From Muraenolepis orangiensis (taxonomy: Eukaryota > Chordata > Actinopteri > Gadiformes > Muraenolepididae), in the NCBI GenBank assembly GCA_027704905.1, contig CM051002.1:16034975-16098974 (forward strand): 64,000 nucleotides of DNA. Direction: 5' to 3'. The stretch's first letter is position 1, and the number at the start of each line of letters is the position of its first letter. The notes under the pieces were generated by a model. It was given only the letters and a program-made list of their open reading frames with translations, made no database searches and had not been told where the DNA came from. Positions 1 to 10,747 of this stretch are shown here, in pieces. The translations under genes were made by a program, and so were the position numbers.

Positions 1-382
1 GCGCTGCCTGACGCTGCACTGCCCGACGTTGCGCTCCCCCTGTCTACCGACGTCGCGCCGTACCCGCCCGACGTCGTCGCTCCTCCCCTGTCTGTTTTAG
101 CTGTCCAGTACCTGTCGCTACTCCGACTTCCCGGTATCTAGACTTCTCGCTCGTCCCTGACCATCCGTCTGTCTGGTACCTGTCGCTACTCGACCTCCCG
201 GTATCCAGACCCCTTGCCCGTCCCGGACTACTCGCCGGTCTACTACCTGCCGGTACTTATCCAGACCCCTGGCCTGTCCCTGATTACTCTCTGTTGTCTG
301 TGCTTGACATAAAGCTTTATGTTATAGCTCCACTGTGTCTTGGTCTGCATTCTGGGTCCCACCGAACTATCCCATCGTGACA
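1..382 (+). mobile_element. Right part of an LTR (left-truncated by the window edge)
   Basis: A pyrimidine-rich, gene-free stretch containing repeated phrases such as CTCCCGGTATCCAGAC and ending in CGTGACA at 382. The same phrases and a matching end occur in the solo LTR ending at 7350. A polyadenylation-like ACATAAAGC lies near 308. The matching CA terminus supports an LTR of the same family, probably from a Ty3/Gypsy-like element. The 5' end and any internal region are outside the window. The family is not identified further. Confidence 0.5.
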
Positions 383-684
383 ATAATGTCCATAATGGGA
401 GGATTTAAGTTGAGATATTTTGACAGGTGAGTGCTAATGACAAGACATATGCCAGAGAAATTAGGTGATTATTGATCACGTTTTTTGAGGTCTTTTCACG
501 TTAAGCGATGCAAAGAAAGATCAAGTCAAAACTCTCAATTTAAATGCACAACAATGCTTAACAAACTCAAGACAGCCATTAACTAATCATTCAACAAGTG
601 TGTGGAAACAAAATGCAACAACCAGCTCAACGAGATGCAACACTGAGACAAAACCAGCAAAGACAAATGAGTCTCACTCACCAA
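383..684. other. Unassigned AT-rich stretch
   Basis: I see no gene or recognisable repeat here. It may be part of the hAT remnant next to it or of the LTR target site. Confidence 0.4.
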
Positions 685-925
685 TGATGTTCACTTAAAG
701 ACCAAATCCATTCTTCTGTCCTTCTGGATGAATGTTTTGATAACCCGGTCATAAAGCTGATCACTGCTTTTCAGATCCAAAAGAAGTTGCCTTTCAATAG
801 CTAATGCAGTAGCATTAGCTATTGCATTAGAAGCTAATGCAGTAAGTCGGGATAGTCCTGTTCTGTTTTTATCCGTTTGAGGGCGGACAATGTCCTTTCC
901 ACAGATGCAGTGGTGACCAGTGGTG
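685..925 (-). pseudogene. hAT transposase C-terminal remnant
   Basis: Read on the minus strand, two frames together give the hAT C-terminal dimerisation signature. One frame has TTASVERTLSALKRIKT. The next has a leucine/alanine-rich stretch and then DRVIKTFIQKDRRMDLVFK before a stop. In intact hAT and ZMYM-like proteins these lie in one frame, so at least one frameshift is present. A run of imperfect GCATTAGCT copies sits at the break. Only the last 75 or so residues are represented and no terminal repeats are visible, so this is a fragment and not a gene. Confidence 0.6.
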
Positions 926-1060
926 GGATCGTTAAAACTTTTTTATATATTTTCACTGAATGGTTGTCTTGAAAAGGGTACTTACAACAATTCCGCAACA
1001 ACATCATCTTCACCTGTTGCCAATTCGATGTAAAAAACCTACGTAGAAAAAATACAATGT

Positions 1061-1344
1061 AGCACTACGCTACGCTAGGTCTCGAGACAGTATACCTTCT
1101 AGAGCACTATGAACCTGTGGGGAAATCTGAAAGAATACGCCCATTGGCTACAAATCACTATACGATTGGTTGATCAAATTGTCAATCCAAACATACGCTG
1201 TCATTCAGTCTAAGGGCCAAAGCATTCGGGAATACTTTGTTTGAAGGATATTCTTCCCAGCAACCTAGAAAAATATCTGATTGTTTACATTGTTTTTCCA
1301 ACACAAAACCACTAAAATGCGTCCTGCATGGACCGAGAAAGACA
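1061..1344 (+). repeat. Dispersed repeat, copy A
   Basis: This matches the reverse complement of 6087-6298. Shared blocks include GTGGGGAAATCTGAAAGA, AAGGATATTCTTCCCAGCAA and CATGGACCGAGAAAGAC, in the same order. Copy A carries about 80 extra bases in its middle. The family is unknown to me; a MITE or a fragment of a larger element would both fit. No coding frame is visible. Confidence 0.6.
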
Positions 1345-1551
1345 AACAAATCAACGTAACACTGAAATATAACAACAACACAGATCCGATTCTCATTTAT
1401 TTATTTAATTAAAATTGTATCCAATTTTATTACATTTTATCAAATTGTATTAATACAATTAATTAAAAAAAATTGGTTTCATCTGAGAGTTCCAGGATCT
1501 TCTCTGAATACCTTGAAGGCCCTGACGCTTCACCACTGGTGTGTGCATATG

Positions 1552-1625
1552 CATGTGCGTGTGGTGTGGTCTGTGTGTGTGTATGCATGTGTGTGTGTGT
1601 GTGATGTGTGTGTGTGATGTGTGTG
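1552..1625. repeat. Imperfect (TG)n microsatellite
   Basis: TG-rich low-complexity tract with interspersed CA and GA. No gene. Confidence 0.8.
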
Positions 1626-1780
1626 TGCTGGGGTCTTGAGGCCACTATCTACCTGCTAAATGTGGTCTTTTGAAGAAGGAATGTTGTTAACAGAGCCCAC
1701 TAAACCTCCCCAACACGTCCATCGGCAGGACACGATTTAAGAGCCCATTTAAACCACTAACCAGACAGCCCTTATCAGCA

Positions 1781-2008
<228 letters not shown>

Positions 2009-2404
2009 ATTTATGTTTTTGTGCATATACAGTATATGTTGTCTGTGAGTCCAAATGTCCATCTCTATATATTTTATCAATCTGCAAACCACCATAATGT
2101 GGATGTCCATTGTGTTTATTTGTATTATAATGCACAGTATTGAACACAGGGTCGTTCTGTACAGTGACATGCTTACGAGAAAGGGAAGGTCCACCACGTA
2201 ATGAATATGAATTAAGTTCAAATAAAATAAGACACACATATCAAATAGGATCAACACATTTAGAATAAGCAGCCCAATAAAATGTACAATAAATATACAA
2301 TGATGTATAAGGTGTAAATGCATACCAATACATTATTTAATAGTGAATAGAGACTTTGGTACTAATAGTGAACAACACTTAGCTTCCACACGTTTTGAGG
2401 TGTG

Positions 2405-2418
2405 TTTGTTTGTGTGTG

Positions 2419-2453
<35 letters not shown>

Positions 2454-2457
2454 GTTT
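2405..2457. repeat. (TG)n microsatellite
   Basis: Two TG runs separated by TTTG. It lies upstream of the first ptprt-like exon. Confidence 0.9.
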
Positions 2458-2576
2458 GTTTACCTGATGTCTAAAACCATGTCAGGATGCTATAGTGAAC
2501 CATACGATAGACACAGACAAATGTAAAATCTGCGCACGTGTGTGTTTGTAAGCACGTGTGTGTGTGTGTGTGTCAG

Positions 2577-2677
2577 GCCCCATGCAGGAGACGGTGAGGG
2601 ACTTCTGGAGGATGGTGTGGCAGTAGAACTCAACATCCATCGTCATGGTTACCAACCTGGTGGAGGTCGGCATCCGA
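2577..2677 (+). pseudogene. ptprt: ptprt-like exon, first phosphatase domain, with in-frame stop
   Basis: After a TG-rich tract ending in TCAG, the + strand reads GPMQETVRDFWRMVWQ, then TAG, then NSTSIVMVTNLVEVG. The first G is split across the splice junction. This is the D1 exon of type IIB receptor tyrosine phosphatases (PTPRK/M/T/U), which starts at GPMQET and ends at VNLVEVGR-like residues. Where the family has glutamate after Trp-His/Gln, this copy has TAG, one base change from GAG. Downstream of the GG the expected GT donor is missing: the sequence runs into CATCCGATTGG and then a TG repeat. Assignment to PTPRT rests on the two better exons at 9963 and 15963. Either a decayed paralogue or sequence error would explain it. 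Confidence 0.7.
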
Positions 2678-2686
2678 TTGGTTGAT

Positions 2687-2691
<5 letters not shown>

Positions 2692-2744
<53 letters not shown>
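2692..2744. repeat. (TG)n microsatellite
   Basis: Pure TG run directly after the broken ptprt-like exon, where a splice donor would be expected. Confidence 0.9.
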
Positions 2745-2746
<2 letters not shown>

Positions 2747-3075
2747 CTGCAGGTAACGTATGTGTCGTACTGATGGTATGTGTGTATTATGCAGGTCAAT
2801 TGTGTGTGGTTCCGATGGTATGTGTTTGTCTGTGGTACTGATGAAGTGTGCGTATGTGTGTGTGTGTGTGTGTGTGTTTGTGTGTGTAAATACATTTTAC
2901 ATGAAAAGTGAGATTTTCCTCAATGCATCCATTGGTTTGTGGTTAGTGGTACTGGTCGTACTTTCTGATGCTGCTTTCTGATGCTGGTTTAAGAGCAGAT
3001 CAACTTCACGCTCCTATCAATCATCCCGGGATGAATCTTGATCGATGGGTCATCAATCCCAAAGTGTGTCCCTGG

Positions 3076-3138
3076 TTTCCTCCTCCTCCTCCTCCTCCTC
3101 CTCCTCCTCCTCCTCCTCCTCCTCCTCCTCCTCCTCTT
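3076..3138. repeat. (TCC)n trinucleotide microsatellite
   Basis: About 20 perfect TCC units. It gives poly-Pro, poly-Ser or poly-Gly in different frames, and none is a credible gene. Confidence 0.95.
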
Positions 3139-3500
3139 CCGTCGTTTCTCTCCGTCTGTTTATTTCCAGTTGTGAAGTGTCGTCTCTCGGCGTTGCTCGG
3201 GTTACGGTGAAGAGTAGAGCGATCGATGCCTTTGTTTATCCGCTGGAGCCAGAATGGCAAGCGGCAGAGTGCTGGTTTCCTCCCAAACCTATTTCAGGAC
3301 AGGAGTAAACTGCACTGGAAAGCCAAGCTTTGACTTTGTAACGGAACCAAGAGTCTTTAATTATTCACCAGACCAGTCCTGGGATGGGAGGTGTGTTGGT
3401 GTTGGTGTTGTTTATATACATTTAGATGCTTTTTCAATGGTCCAAAATAGCAGCTAAATGTCAGTGCCGTGACGTAGTTGCATGCGGACATTGTAGCTCA
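3139..3500. other. Unassigned stretch
   Basis: Unique-looking sequence between microsatellites. No exon of the phosphatase gene, known repeat or RNA gene recognised. Confidence 0.4.
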
Positions 3501-3505
3501 TAATG

Positions 3506-3507
<2 letters not shown>

Positions 3508-3541
<34 letters not shown>
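3508..3541. repeat. (TG)n microsatellite
   Basis: About 17 TG units. Confidence 0.9.
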
Positions 3542-3542
<1 letters not shown>

Positions 3543-3934
3543 CTAATGCCGGATGCTGGCTCTTTTAGCACCAGAATAGCGTCTCTTATATCTCCATTGT
3601 GGAGCAGGAAAAGAGTTGGCGGGCCCTCTGTGAGCGGGCCTCTGATGAAGGCGTCAGGCCCCTATCTAATCTAGATCCACAATGGATTGTCCAAATCTTG
3701 GACACAGATTTCCAGAATTTAGAATTTGTAAAGTTAATCTTAGCTTATCTTGTCTTATCTTATTGTTACCTTTCTATCCTCTGGAGCCAAAGTGGCTGCC
3801 AGTTTCCGTGAACCCCCCCTCCACTGTTACCAGGGAAACCACCACACCATGCCCCAGAGGATGTGTGTTAAGCGGTTGCATGCTGGAGCCTAACTGTGTC
3901 CCCACTATGTCAGCCAGCTGGAACCCCATATTCC

Positions 3935-3937
<3 letters not shown>

Positions 3938-3986
<49 letters not shown>

Positions 3987-4011
3987 CATCTCTATATCTC
4001 TTCCCACCCCC

Positions 4012-4089
<78 letters not shown>
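3938..4089. repeat. Compound (TC)n microsatellite
   Basis: Two CT/TC runs separated by a short pyrimidine-rich spacer. It continues after about 65 bases into the (AC)n run. Confidence 0.95.
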
Positions 4090-4093
<4 letters not shown>

Positions 4094-4150
4094 GTAGCAG
4101 TCTTTTCCATCTCTCTCATTCTGTCTTCTTCTGCCCCATGTTGCATGCAT

Positions 4151-4660
<510 letters not shown>

Positions 4661-5051
4661 TGAGGGGGTGGGGGGGGGGGGGTTATGTTTAGCTCTTATG
4701 TACATGAAGGACGTTTCACAGACATTCGATGCGTCATGTTTTCATCTCTCTCTGGGAGACGATGCTCAGATCCGAGAGACCTTGCATAGTCCGGGAGAAC
4801 TTGGCTCTCTGCTTCTCTTCCTACATGCACTCCTGCTCCCAGAGACGATGCTGACACTGAGAGATACTTTATTAGAAGAAATACCCCTGCTGAAATCCCC
4901 AGGTGTAGGAGACAGACAGAAAGCTGTAGGACACAGATATACAGGTGGACAGACAGACTGGTGTAGAAGACAGACAGACAGACAGGAACTTGCAGCACAC
5001 ACATTTCCGCGGGCACTGTCAGCCCATTAGCCTATGTCAGAAGACATTTAA

Positions 5052-5056
<5 letters not shown>

Positions 5057-5099
<43 letters not shown>
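5057..5099. repeat. (CA)n microsatellite
   Basis: About 21 CA units. Confidence 0.9.
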
Positions 5100-5101
<2 letters not shown>

Positions 5102-5165
5102 AAAGGTCCCGGTTAGTTTTGGTCTCCACATTAATCACAAAGGTTGACAGGTAATCTGTTGAGAC

Positions 5166-5309
<144 letters not shown>

Positions 5310-5825
5310 ATGCAAAGTGAAAGATAGGTTACATTTCCTCTCTGCCTCCATGGCTCTCTCCATCCCTCCATGTTCAGCTTCATCTCTTTCTTCATCAGTC
5401 CGTATTTTCCTTCTCCCTCCATTTCTCCCCCGTGGCCTTCACTCAGTTCAGCGTCATCTACTGCTTCTTCTCCTCCTTCTCTGTTCTCTCTCTCTCTCTG
5501 TACATTCTCACCTCTCCTCTCTCTATCTCTCCTCCTTCTCTCTCTATCTCTCCTCCTTATTCTCTCTCTTCTCTTCTTTTTTTCTCCTCCTCTATCTTCC
5601 CTAATATCTCTTCCTCCTTATCTATTCTCTCTCTCTCTCCTCTCATTCTCATTTCTCCTCTCCTCCTTCTCACTTCTCTCTCTGTCCTCTAATCCTCCTC
5701 TCTCCTCTCTCTCCTCTCTCCTCTATCTACCCTGACATCACAGTCTTGCTGTGATGTCGTAACTTTTGACACTGGACACTGGAGAGTGGGTGTTAGTGTG
5801 TAACGATGTGTGTAATAAAACAAAG

Positions 5826-5870
<45 letters not shown>

Positions 5871-5871
<1 letters not shown>

Positions 5872-5990
5872 GCGGGAGCAGGCAGGACAGGCTGCTTCAT
5901 GGCGGTGGACATCATGTTGGACATGGCGTTGACATCTTCAACTGCATCAGAGAGCTGAGGAGCCAGAGAGTTAACATGGTGCAGACAGAG
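5871..5990 (+). pseudogene. ptprt: ptprt-like exon, D1 catalytic loop, with 16-base deletion
   Basis: The acceptor is a (TG)n tract ending GTGCAG. The exon then reads the PTP signature after the catalytic Cys (AGAGRTGCF), MAVDIMLDMA, and, in another frame, VDIFNCIRELRSQRVNMVQTE with a donor GTAAAC. In type IIB phosphatases these segments are joined by about five residues (E-x-E-G-V) in one frame. Here 120 bases replace the 136 expected, so about 16 bases are missing and the frame shifts. The next exon (9963) starts in phase 0, which fits the 136-base form only. The loop sequence itself (GAGRTG) is intact. The deletion would abolish D1 function if real; an assembly error is the alternative. 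Confidence 0.75.
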
Positions 5991-6026
5991 GTAAACACAC
6001 ACACACACACACACACATAGACACAC

Positions 6027-6066
6027 ATCAGAGAGCTGAGGAGCCAGATAGTTAACATGGTGCAGA
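6027..6066 (+). repeat. Partial tandem copy of the preceding exon end
   Basis: CATCAGAGAGCTGAGGAGCC and the following bases up to ATGGTGCAG repeat the last 40 or so coding bases of the 5871-5990 exon with one G-to-T change. The copy lies inside CA repeats and has lost the donor (GTGCAGAAGTAC). It probably arose by slippage or unequal exchange between the flanking (CA)n tracts. Confidence 0.85.
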
Positions 6067-6086
6067 AGTACACACACACACACACA

Positions 6087-6298
6087 TTTTTTGGTCTTTC
6101 TCGGTCCATGCACTACGCATTTGAGTGGTTTTGTGTTAGAAAACAAATGCAACCAATCAGATATTTTTCGGAGTTGCTGGGAAGAATATCCTTCAACCAA
6201 AGTACTCTTTCAGATTTCCCCACAGTTCCACAGTACACTAGAAGGTCCCCGTCCCGTTAATGGCTCGAGACAGAGGATCTAGCTTTGTGCTACGTTGG
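6087..6298 (-). repeat. Dispersed repeat, copy B (inverted)
   Basis: Inverted relative of 1061-1344, lacking the about 80-base middle block of copy A. It starts at GGTCTTTCTCGGTCCATG and ends at GTGCTACGTTGG. No coding frame and no target-site duplication recognised. Confidence 0.6.
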
Positions 6299-6738
6299 TT
6301 TTTTGCCCAGAATGGACAGCACATAAGCATCAGGTACTCCAGGTCCGGGGAACAGAAAGACTTGAGGGGATGTACATGACTTTGGTTGCACCAAGATCTG
6401 TTTATCATGAGACATACCCCCCCTCTGCGATCTTTACTGGAGAGAGCCTTTGTTCTGTCCGCCCGGTGGACGGAAAATCCTGTCGGCTCGATAGCTGCGT
6501 GCTACTAACTTTCTGTACAAAGATAGTCACGATGAAAAGAATAAATAACAAAAAACTGTGTTGTCGTGCGGGAGCTCGCGACACGGCATACTCTCATCAA
6601 CCTCTCTATCACTGCTCTGTGGATAGAACAGTATCCGCTACATGAATAAACAGTGTAGTAAACCACAACTTAGAGGCCACCAATTGAACTGAAAGACAGA
6701 GAGACGGTGTGTGTGTGGCAGAATTGCATGCTGTTTTT
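6299..6738. other. Unassigned stretch
   Basis: Mixed sequence with no convincing exon, tRNA or mobile-element end. Confidence 0.4.
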
Positions 6739-7350
6739 TGTGACGGTTATGGGGGTTGACACACCTGTCAACAGTTGCCGTGGCTGATTACTAATCACCT
6801 CACCTGGGCTATATATACCGCGGCATCACTAGGGCACGTTGCTCGTTCGTACGTCTTGTATTTGCGGATGTATGTTACAAGTTCTCCGGTAACTCACTTA
6901 CCTGTCTTCTGCCTATTCACTACTTCGACCCTCCGGTATCCAGACTCCTCGCCTGTCTCTGACCATCCGCCTGTACTAATTTTTTTAACTACTTATTTTA
7001 TCCCGAGGGAAATTAGTTCTCTGCATTTTGACCCATCCTAGTGTTAGGAGCTGTGGGCAGCCATTAGTACAGTGCCCGGGAGCAATGTAGGGGGTGCCTT
7101 GCTCAAGGGCACTTAGGCAGTAACCTGGTGTTTCCGAGTCTTGAACCGGCGACCTTGCGGCTCCCAAGCCAAGTCCTTATCCACTGAGCTACTGCCCCCC
7201 CAAAAGACTACGCACCTCGACCTCCCGGTATCCAGACCTCTTGCCTGTCCATGACCATTCCACGTGCGTTTTGCAAATAAACCACCTGTTCTCCCCTCTC
7301 TAGTCTGTTGTCTGCATTCGGGGTCCAACCCACACACTGCCATTGTGACA
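6739..7350 (+). mobile_element. Solo LTR split by a SINE
   Basis: The element begins TGTGACGG and ends CATTGTGACA, a TG...CA structure. A TATA-like TATATATACC lies near 6810 and a polyadenylation-like AAATAAACC near 7275. The part after 7201 shares the CTCCCGGTATCCAGAC phrase and the general layout with the LTR end at 1-382. No gag, pol or second LTR lies beside it, so it looks like a solo LTR. Without the inserted SINE it would be about 390 bp. A clear target-site duplication is not visible. Confidence 0.6.
6977..7201 (-). mobile_element. tRNA-derived SINE (minus strand)
   Basis: On the minus strand the head reads GGCAGTAGCTCAGTGGATAA (A-box type) and, about 40 bases on, CCGGTTCAAGACTC (B-box type), as in tRNA-derived SINEs. 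The body contains the reverse of GTGCCCTTGAGCAAGGCA, a hallmark of fish V-SINE-like elements. The tail contains TTTCCCTCGGGATAAAATAA. It lies inside the solo LTR, so it inserted later. A relative in the opposite orientation is at 58702-58945. Confidence 0.8.
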
Positions 7351-7359
7351 TGTTTACTT

Positions 7360-8372
7360 CTAAGTAGCTAGCTACAGCTCCTGAGATAGTATTGCATCAT
7401 GAATTCCCATAAGAAAATCAAAAACAGGAGAAGAAATACTCCGAACATTGTTGTGTTCCGCTTTGTTCGGCATCATCGAAATGTAACGATATTTAGAGTT
7501 TCCATGGCTTTCCAACCCATCCCGACCTGAGAGCAACCCGACGCGGACATCCGATTCTATACCAGGTAATGTTAGACCCAAGTTGTGCTATTTAGCTAAC
7601 TGTTTGACATCGACCAAAGTAAACATCAGTTAAACTATAAAGAATCCTATCGTAAGTCTTAATAAAAAAGTGAATGTGCCTACTGCGTGACCGCTGCAGT
7701 CTGTGTCAGGCATACGAGATGAGAGATTGGCTTAGTTGTTACAGCTAACATTATTTTGGTGACCGTGTATGATTGTATTTACTCTGTTAATTAATGACTG
7801 ACATGTATATGTCTTTTTGTAAATAGATTTCCAAGCTATGACCACCTGATGGCATTTTTGGAGTTTGATTGAGCCTTCAATTTACTAAATGGTTCGGGTC
7901 TCCAGAGCCAAGAGCCTCCAGAGCACGTCCATCAATGATAGGTTATGGTCTGAGCTGCTTTTTAGTAACAGAGGGTGGGATGCCATTGCATTTACAGAAG
8001 GCTACACTAAAGGATCAGCCCCTTTAAATACACCAGTGCACTACAGCAACTCAGTTTTCCCCACACATAATGGTATGGTACACATAACCATTATAAAACA
8101 TTTAGCCAAACAAGAGCACAGCCTTACTAGTTTATAACTTAAAGCAGTAACCTTTTTGCAGAAATGCAAGCTAACCTCGTTGAGGAATTCTGAGATTTCC
8201 CAGACACCCAGGTCATCTTGGACTGCACTGAGCTCAAGTGTCAGACACCATCCTCACCACTCCTGCAAAGTGAGATGTACTCCACCTACAAATCTCACGG
8301 CACCATGAAAGGGCTTATTGACGTTTACAGTGTCATGCTTGTTGTCAAACTACCAAAACAAGGTGTAAGTTA
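7360..8372 (+). pseudogene. ISL2EU-type THAP/DDE transposase remnant, copy 1
   Basis: Three coding pieces match copy 2 at 59200-61256. The first (about 7405-7565) is the THAP-like N-terminus, but seven bases that include the copy-2 start codon are missing. The second (about 7830-8030) carries MVRVSRAKSLQSTSIN. The third (about 8190-8370) reads FPDTQVILDCTELKCQTPS and MKGLIDVYSVMLVVKLPKQG, the first-Asp region of DDE_Tnp_4-type transposases. A helix-turn-helix block seen in copy 2 is absent here. Stops and frameshifts occur throughout. The pairing of a THAP domain with this DDE domain points to the ISL2EU (IS4EU) superfamily. Confidence 0.65.
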
Positions 8373-8641
8373 AGGCATGGGTCAAGTAAAGCATTGGTTC
8401 AACACCAGGTTTTTGTAATTTCATTTAGTGAATTTTGTTTATTCCAGTTATACATTCTGTAAATATTATGTACACAAACATTATCAATGTAAGCAAACTG
8501 TTGAATGTAAAGTCATTTGTATAGATTTGTAAAAATTTACATTGTAACATAGTGTACATGTATCATATTGAACTATTGTAACATATTGGCTAAAAAAAAT
8601 ATGATTAAAAAAATTCATTATAAATAAATAAATAAAATATT

Positions 8642-8893
8642 TTATAACATTTTGTCATTCCAATCTTTCATTGAACAACCTGGGTTTTGCTCATGTTCAT
8701 TTCTCAAAGACAGGTATCTTGGCATGTATATGTAGAAAAATAAATAGTCAGCTTTTTCTCTAATTGATCTTTGCACTTGTGGATCCATGTGTAATCGTTG
8801 CACACCTGTTTGGAACAGCAATGCCACGATGTGATTGCACACAACACTGCCTGCCACACAGGAGCATCGGCTGTGGTCAACACCACTGGCCAT
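8642..8893 (-). pseudogene. SWIM zinc-finger fragment of the second ISL2EU gene
   Basis: The minus strand encodes a SWIM-type finger, CSCVAGSVVCNHIVALLFQT (C-x-C...C-x-H), followed by about 55 residues to a stop. It is convergent to the transposase remnant and begins about 270 bases after it. Fish ISL2EU-like transposons carry a second gene with a SWIM finger and a YqaJ-type nuclease; only the finger is seen here. A partial copy lies at about 61510-61735. Function in the element is inferred. The nuclease part is absent, so this is a fragment. Confidence 0.6.
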
Positions 8894-9119
8894 GAATCAC
8901 AAAGCATAATCTAAGAAGAAAGAGAAAAATATATATATAGAAATATACCCTCTGCTTCATGGAAAAGAGCAAGTAGGTTATTATGAGTAGAACAGTTTTG
9001 TTATTGTTACTGAACCATGCTCCTAGACGATGCCTACCCTCCTAAATGCTTAGCTTTACATTCTCTCCCTACTCAAACAAACTTGATTAACCTTCCTTGA
9101 TAACTATTATGCCTTAGAT

Positions 9120-9680
9120 GGTGTATATTAGCAGTGTTAACTTATGTAAATATGTTTCTGATCACCCAAACACCCACCTGTTTGGGTGTGCAGGGAGACA
9201 AACATTCAAGTTGGTGAGTCTTTAGGAATAAACTGAGCTATAATGCTTCACTGAACGAGGATGAACAACGTTACCCAGCTTCCTGCCTCCACTTAAACTG
9301 TGTTGTGTCTCACTCTTCCTCATGTCCTGTAGCACAAGGCTCTCACCACCTGCCCTGACAGCCCGTCTTTATTGGATTCTGAATCAAACAACAGATAAGT
9401 GTCGTTAGCGTTACATCGTCGTTAGCGTCAGTCAGTTAACAATCGGTTTCTCACCTTCCTAGTTGTGTATGTATGACGCCGCATACAATTTACAACCTTT
9501 ATCCAACTTGCTTGTTGGGGTTTTGGTCGTCCTACAAACCCGGTGAACATCGGTGATGTTCAGCTTTGGGAGCTCTTGTAAACACCGGGTGAAGAATGTC
9601 GCCGTTATTAAACCGGAAGCAATCGAGCAGCATTAAATCGCATTAAGTAGAACGCGGAAGTGCTTGTGTATATAGACCAT
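9120..9680. other. Probable 3' part of ISL2EU copy 1, non-coding
   Basis: The sequence up to GGTGTATATTAG (about 9130) is shared with copy 2, which is cut there by a LINE. What follows has no recognised gene. GCGGAAGTGCTTGTGT near 9655 resembles, in reverse, the ACTTCCGG bases just before copy 2, so the element may end there. This boundary is a guess. Confidence 0.35.
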
Positions 9681-9687
9681 TAACATG

Positions 9688-9695
9688 AGAGAGAG

Positions 9696-9762
<67 letters not shown>
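9688..9762. repeat. (GA)n microsatellite
   Basis: About 37 AG/GA units. Confidence 0.95.
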
Positions 9763-9765
<3 letters not shown>

Positions 9766-9895
9766 GATGCTGCTGGTCGGTTGCTTGATTGGTCGTTGGG
9801 GTTTCATAGCAATCAGATTGGTGAGTGTTGAAACATGTTGTTGTCTGACTGTTGTTCTACCCTAAGACAAACACACACTAACACCCTCTTAACTA

Positions 9896-9911
9896 GTGTG
9901 TGTGTGCGTGC

Positions 9912-9955
<44 letters not shown>

Positions 9956-9958
9956 TGT
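9896..9958. repeat. (TG)n tract forming the upstream part of a splice acceptor
   Basis: TG/CG run ending 4 bases before the CCAG acceptor of the ptprt-like exon. Confidence 0.9.
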
Positions 9959-9962
9959 CCAG

Positions 9963-10112
9963 GAGCAGTATGTGTTTGTGCACGATGCCATCTTGGAGGC
10001 GTGTCTGTGCGGGAACACAGCCATCCCACTGTGTGAGTTCAGAGCCGTCTACTACAACATCAGCAGGCTGGACCCACAGACCAACTCCAGCCAGGTCAAA
10101 GACGAGTTCCAG
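9963..10112 (+). CDS. ptprt: ptprt-like exon linking D1 to D2
   Basis: A 150-base open exon in phase 0, with acceptor GTCCAG and donor CAG/GTACAC. It reads EQYVFVHDAILEACLCGN, TAIPLCEFRAVYYNIS, and RLDPQTNSSQVKDEFQ. This is the D1 end and D1-D2 linker of type IIB receptor phosphatases. The tokens CGNTAIP, CEFR, YYNISRLDPQ and KDEFQ fit PTPRT better than what I recall of PTPRK, M or U. The product would be a membrane phosphatase with MAM, Ig and fibronectin domains outside the cell and two PTP domains inside; only this piece is intact here. The preceding exon (5871) is shifted out of frame, and the next (TLN...) exon is not found before 15963. Confidence 0.85.
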
Positions 10113-10263
10113 GTACACACAAACATTGTGCACATGCACACACTCACACACAGATACACACACAGACAGGCATGCACACACACACAGACACACACACACA
10201 CACCCACACACACACACACACGCAAACACAAACACAAACACAAACACACACACACACACACAC
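10113..10263. repeat. Degenerate CA-rich microsatellite
   Basis: CA dinucleotides with GA and AAACA variants, directly after the splice donor. Confidence 0.9.
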
Positions 10264-10670
10264 CCATATGTCATCTGTTCTTGTGTGTTAGTCTTGACAT
10301 TCTCTCTCTCAACCCCCTGATCCTTGGACCTTTCTGATATACGGCGGCTTCTTAAAGAAAACATGGAATGGAAGTTTGACCTTCACGTCTTATAGTCTGA
10401 TTTACTTGGACACGTATCACAACGTAATTCGACTATCATTTCTGCTCTTCTGTTCTTCTGTGTCTCTCTGTTCATCTATAACTCTCTGCCCTGCTCCCCT
10501 TCTCTCTTTCTGTCTCTGGCTCTCCTCTGTCTCTCTGTCTCTGTCTAACCCTCTCTCGGTTCTCTTGCCTCTATCACATTCTGTCGCTCCTCTTCTCTTC
10601 TTTCCTCTCGCTTTGTCCTCCCTGTCTCACTCTCACTCTTCCTCCTCCTCCCTCCCTCCAGCCCCCTCCC

Positions 10671-10675
<5 letters not shown>
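10264..10675. other. Intron-like pyrimidine-rich stretch
   Basis: No exon recognised. From about 10440 it is CT-rich low-complexity sequence leading into the (TC)n tract. Confidence 0.4.
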
Positions 10676-10742
<67 letters not shown>

Positions 10743-10747
10743 TCTCT
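10676..10747. repeat. (TC)n microsatellite
   Basis: About 35 CT units, one G interruption, abutting the G-rich minisatellite. Confidence 0.95.

Noticed and set aside
5317..5735. Ser/Leu-rich membrane-like open frames
   Set aside because: They lie in degenerate CT-rich low-complexity sequence; hydrophobicity comes from CTC/TCT codons.
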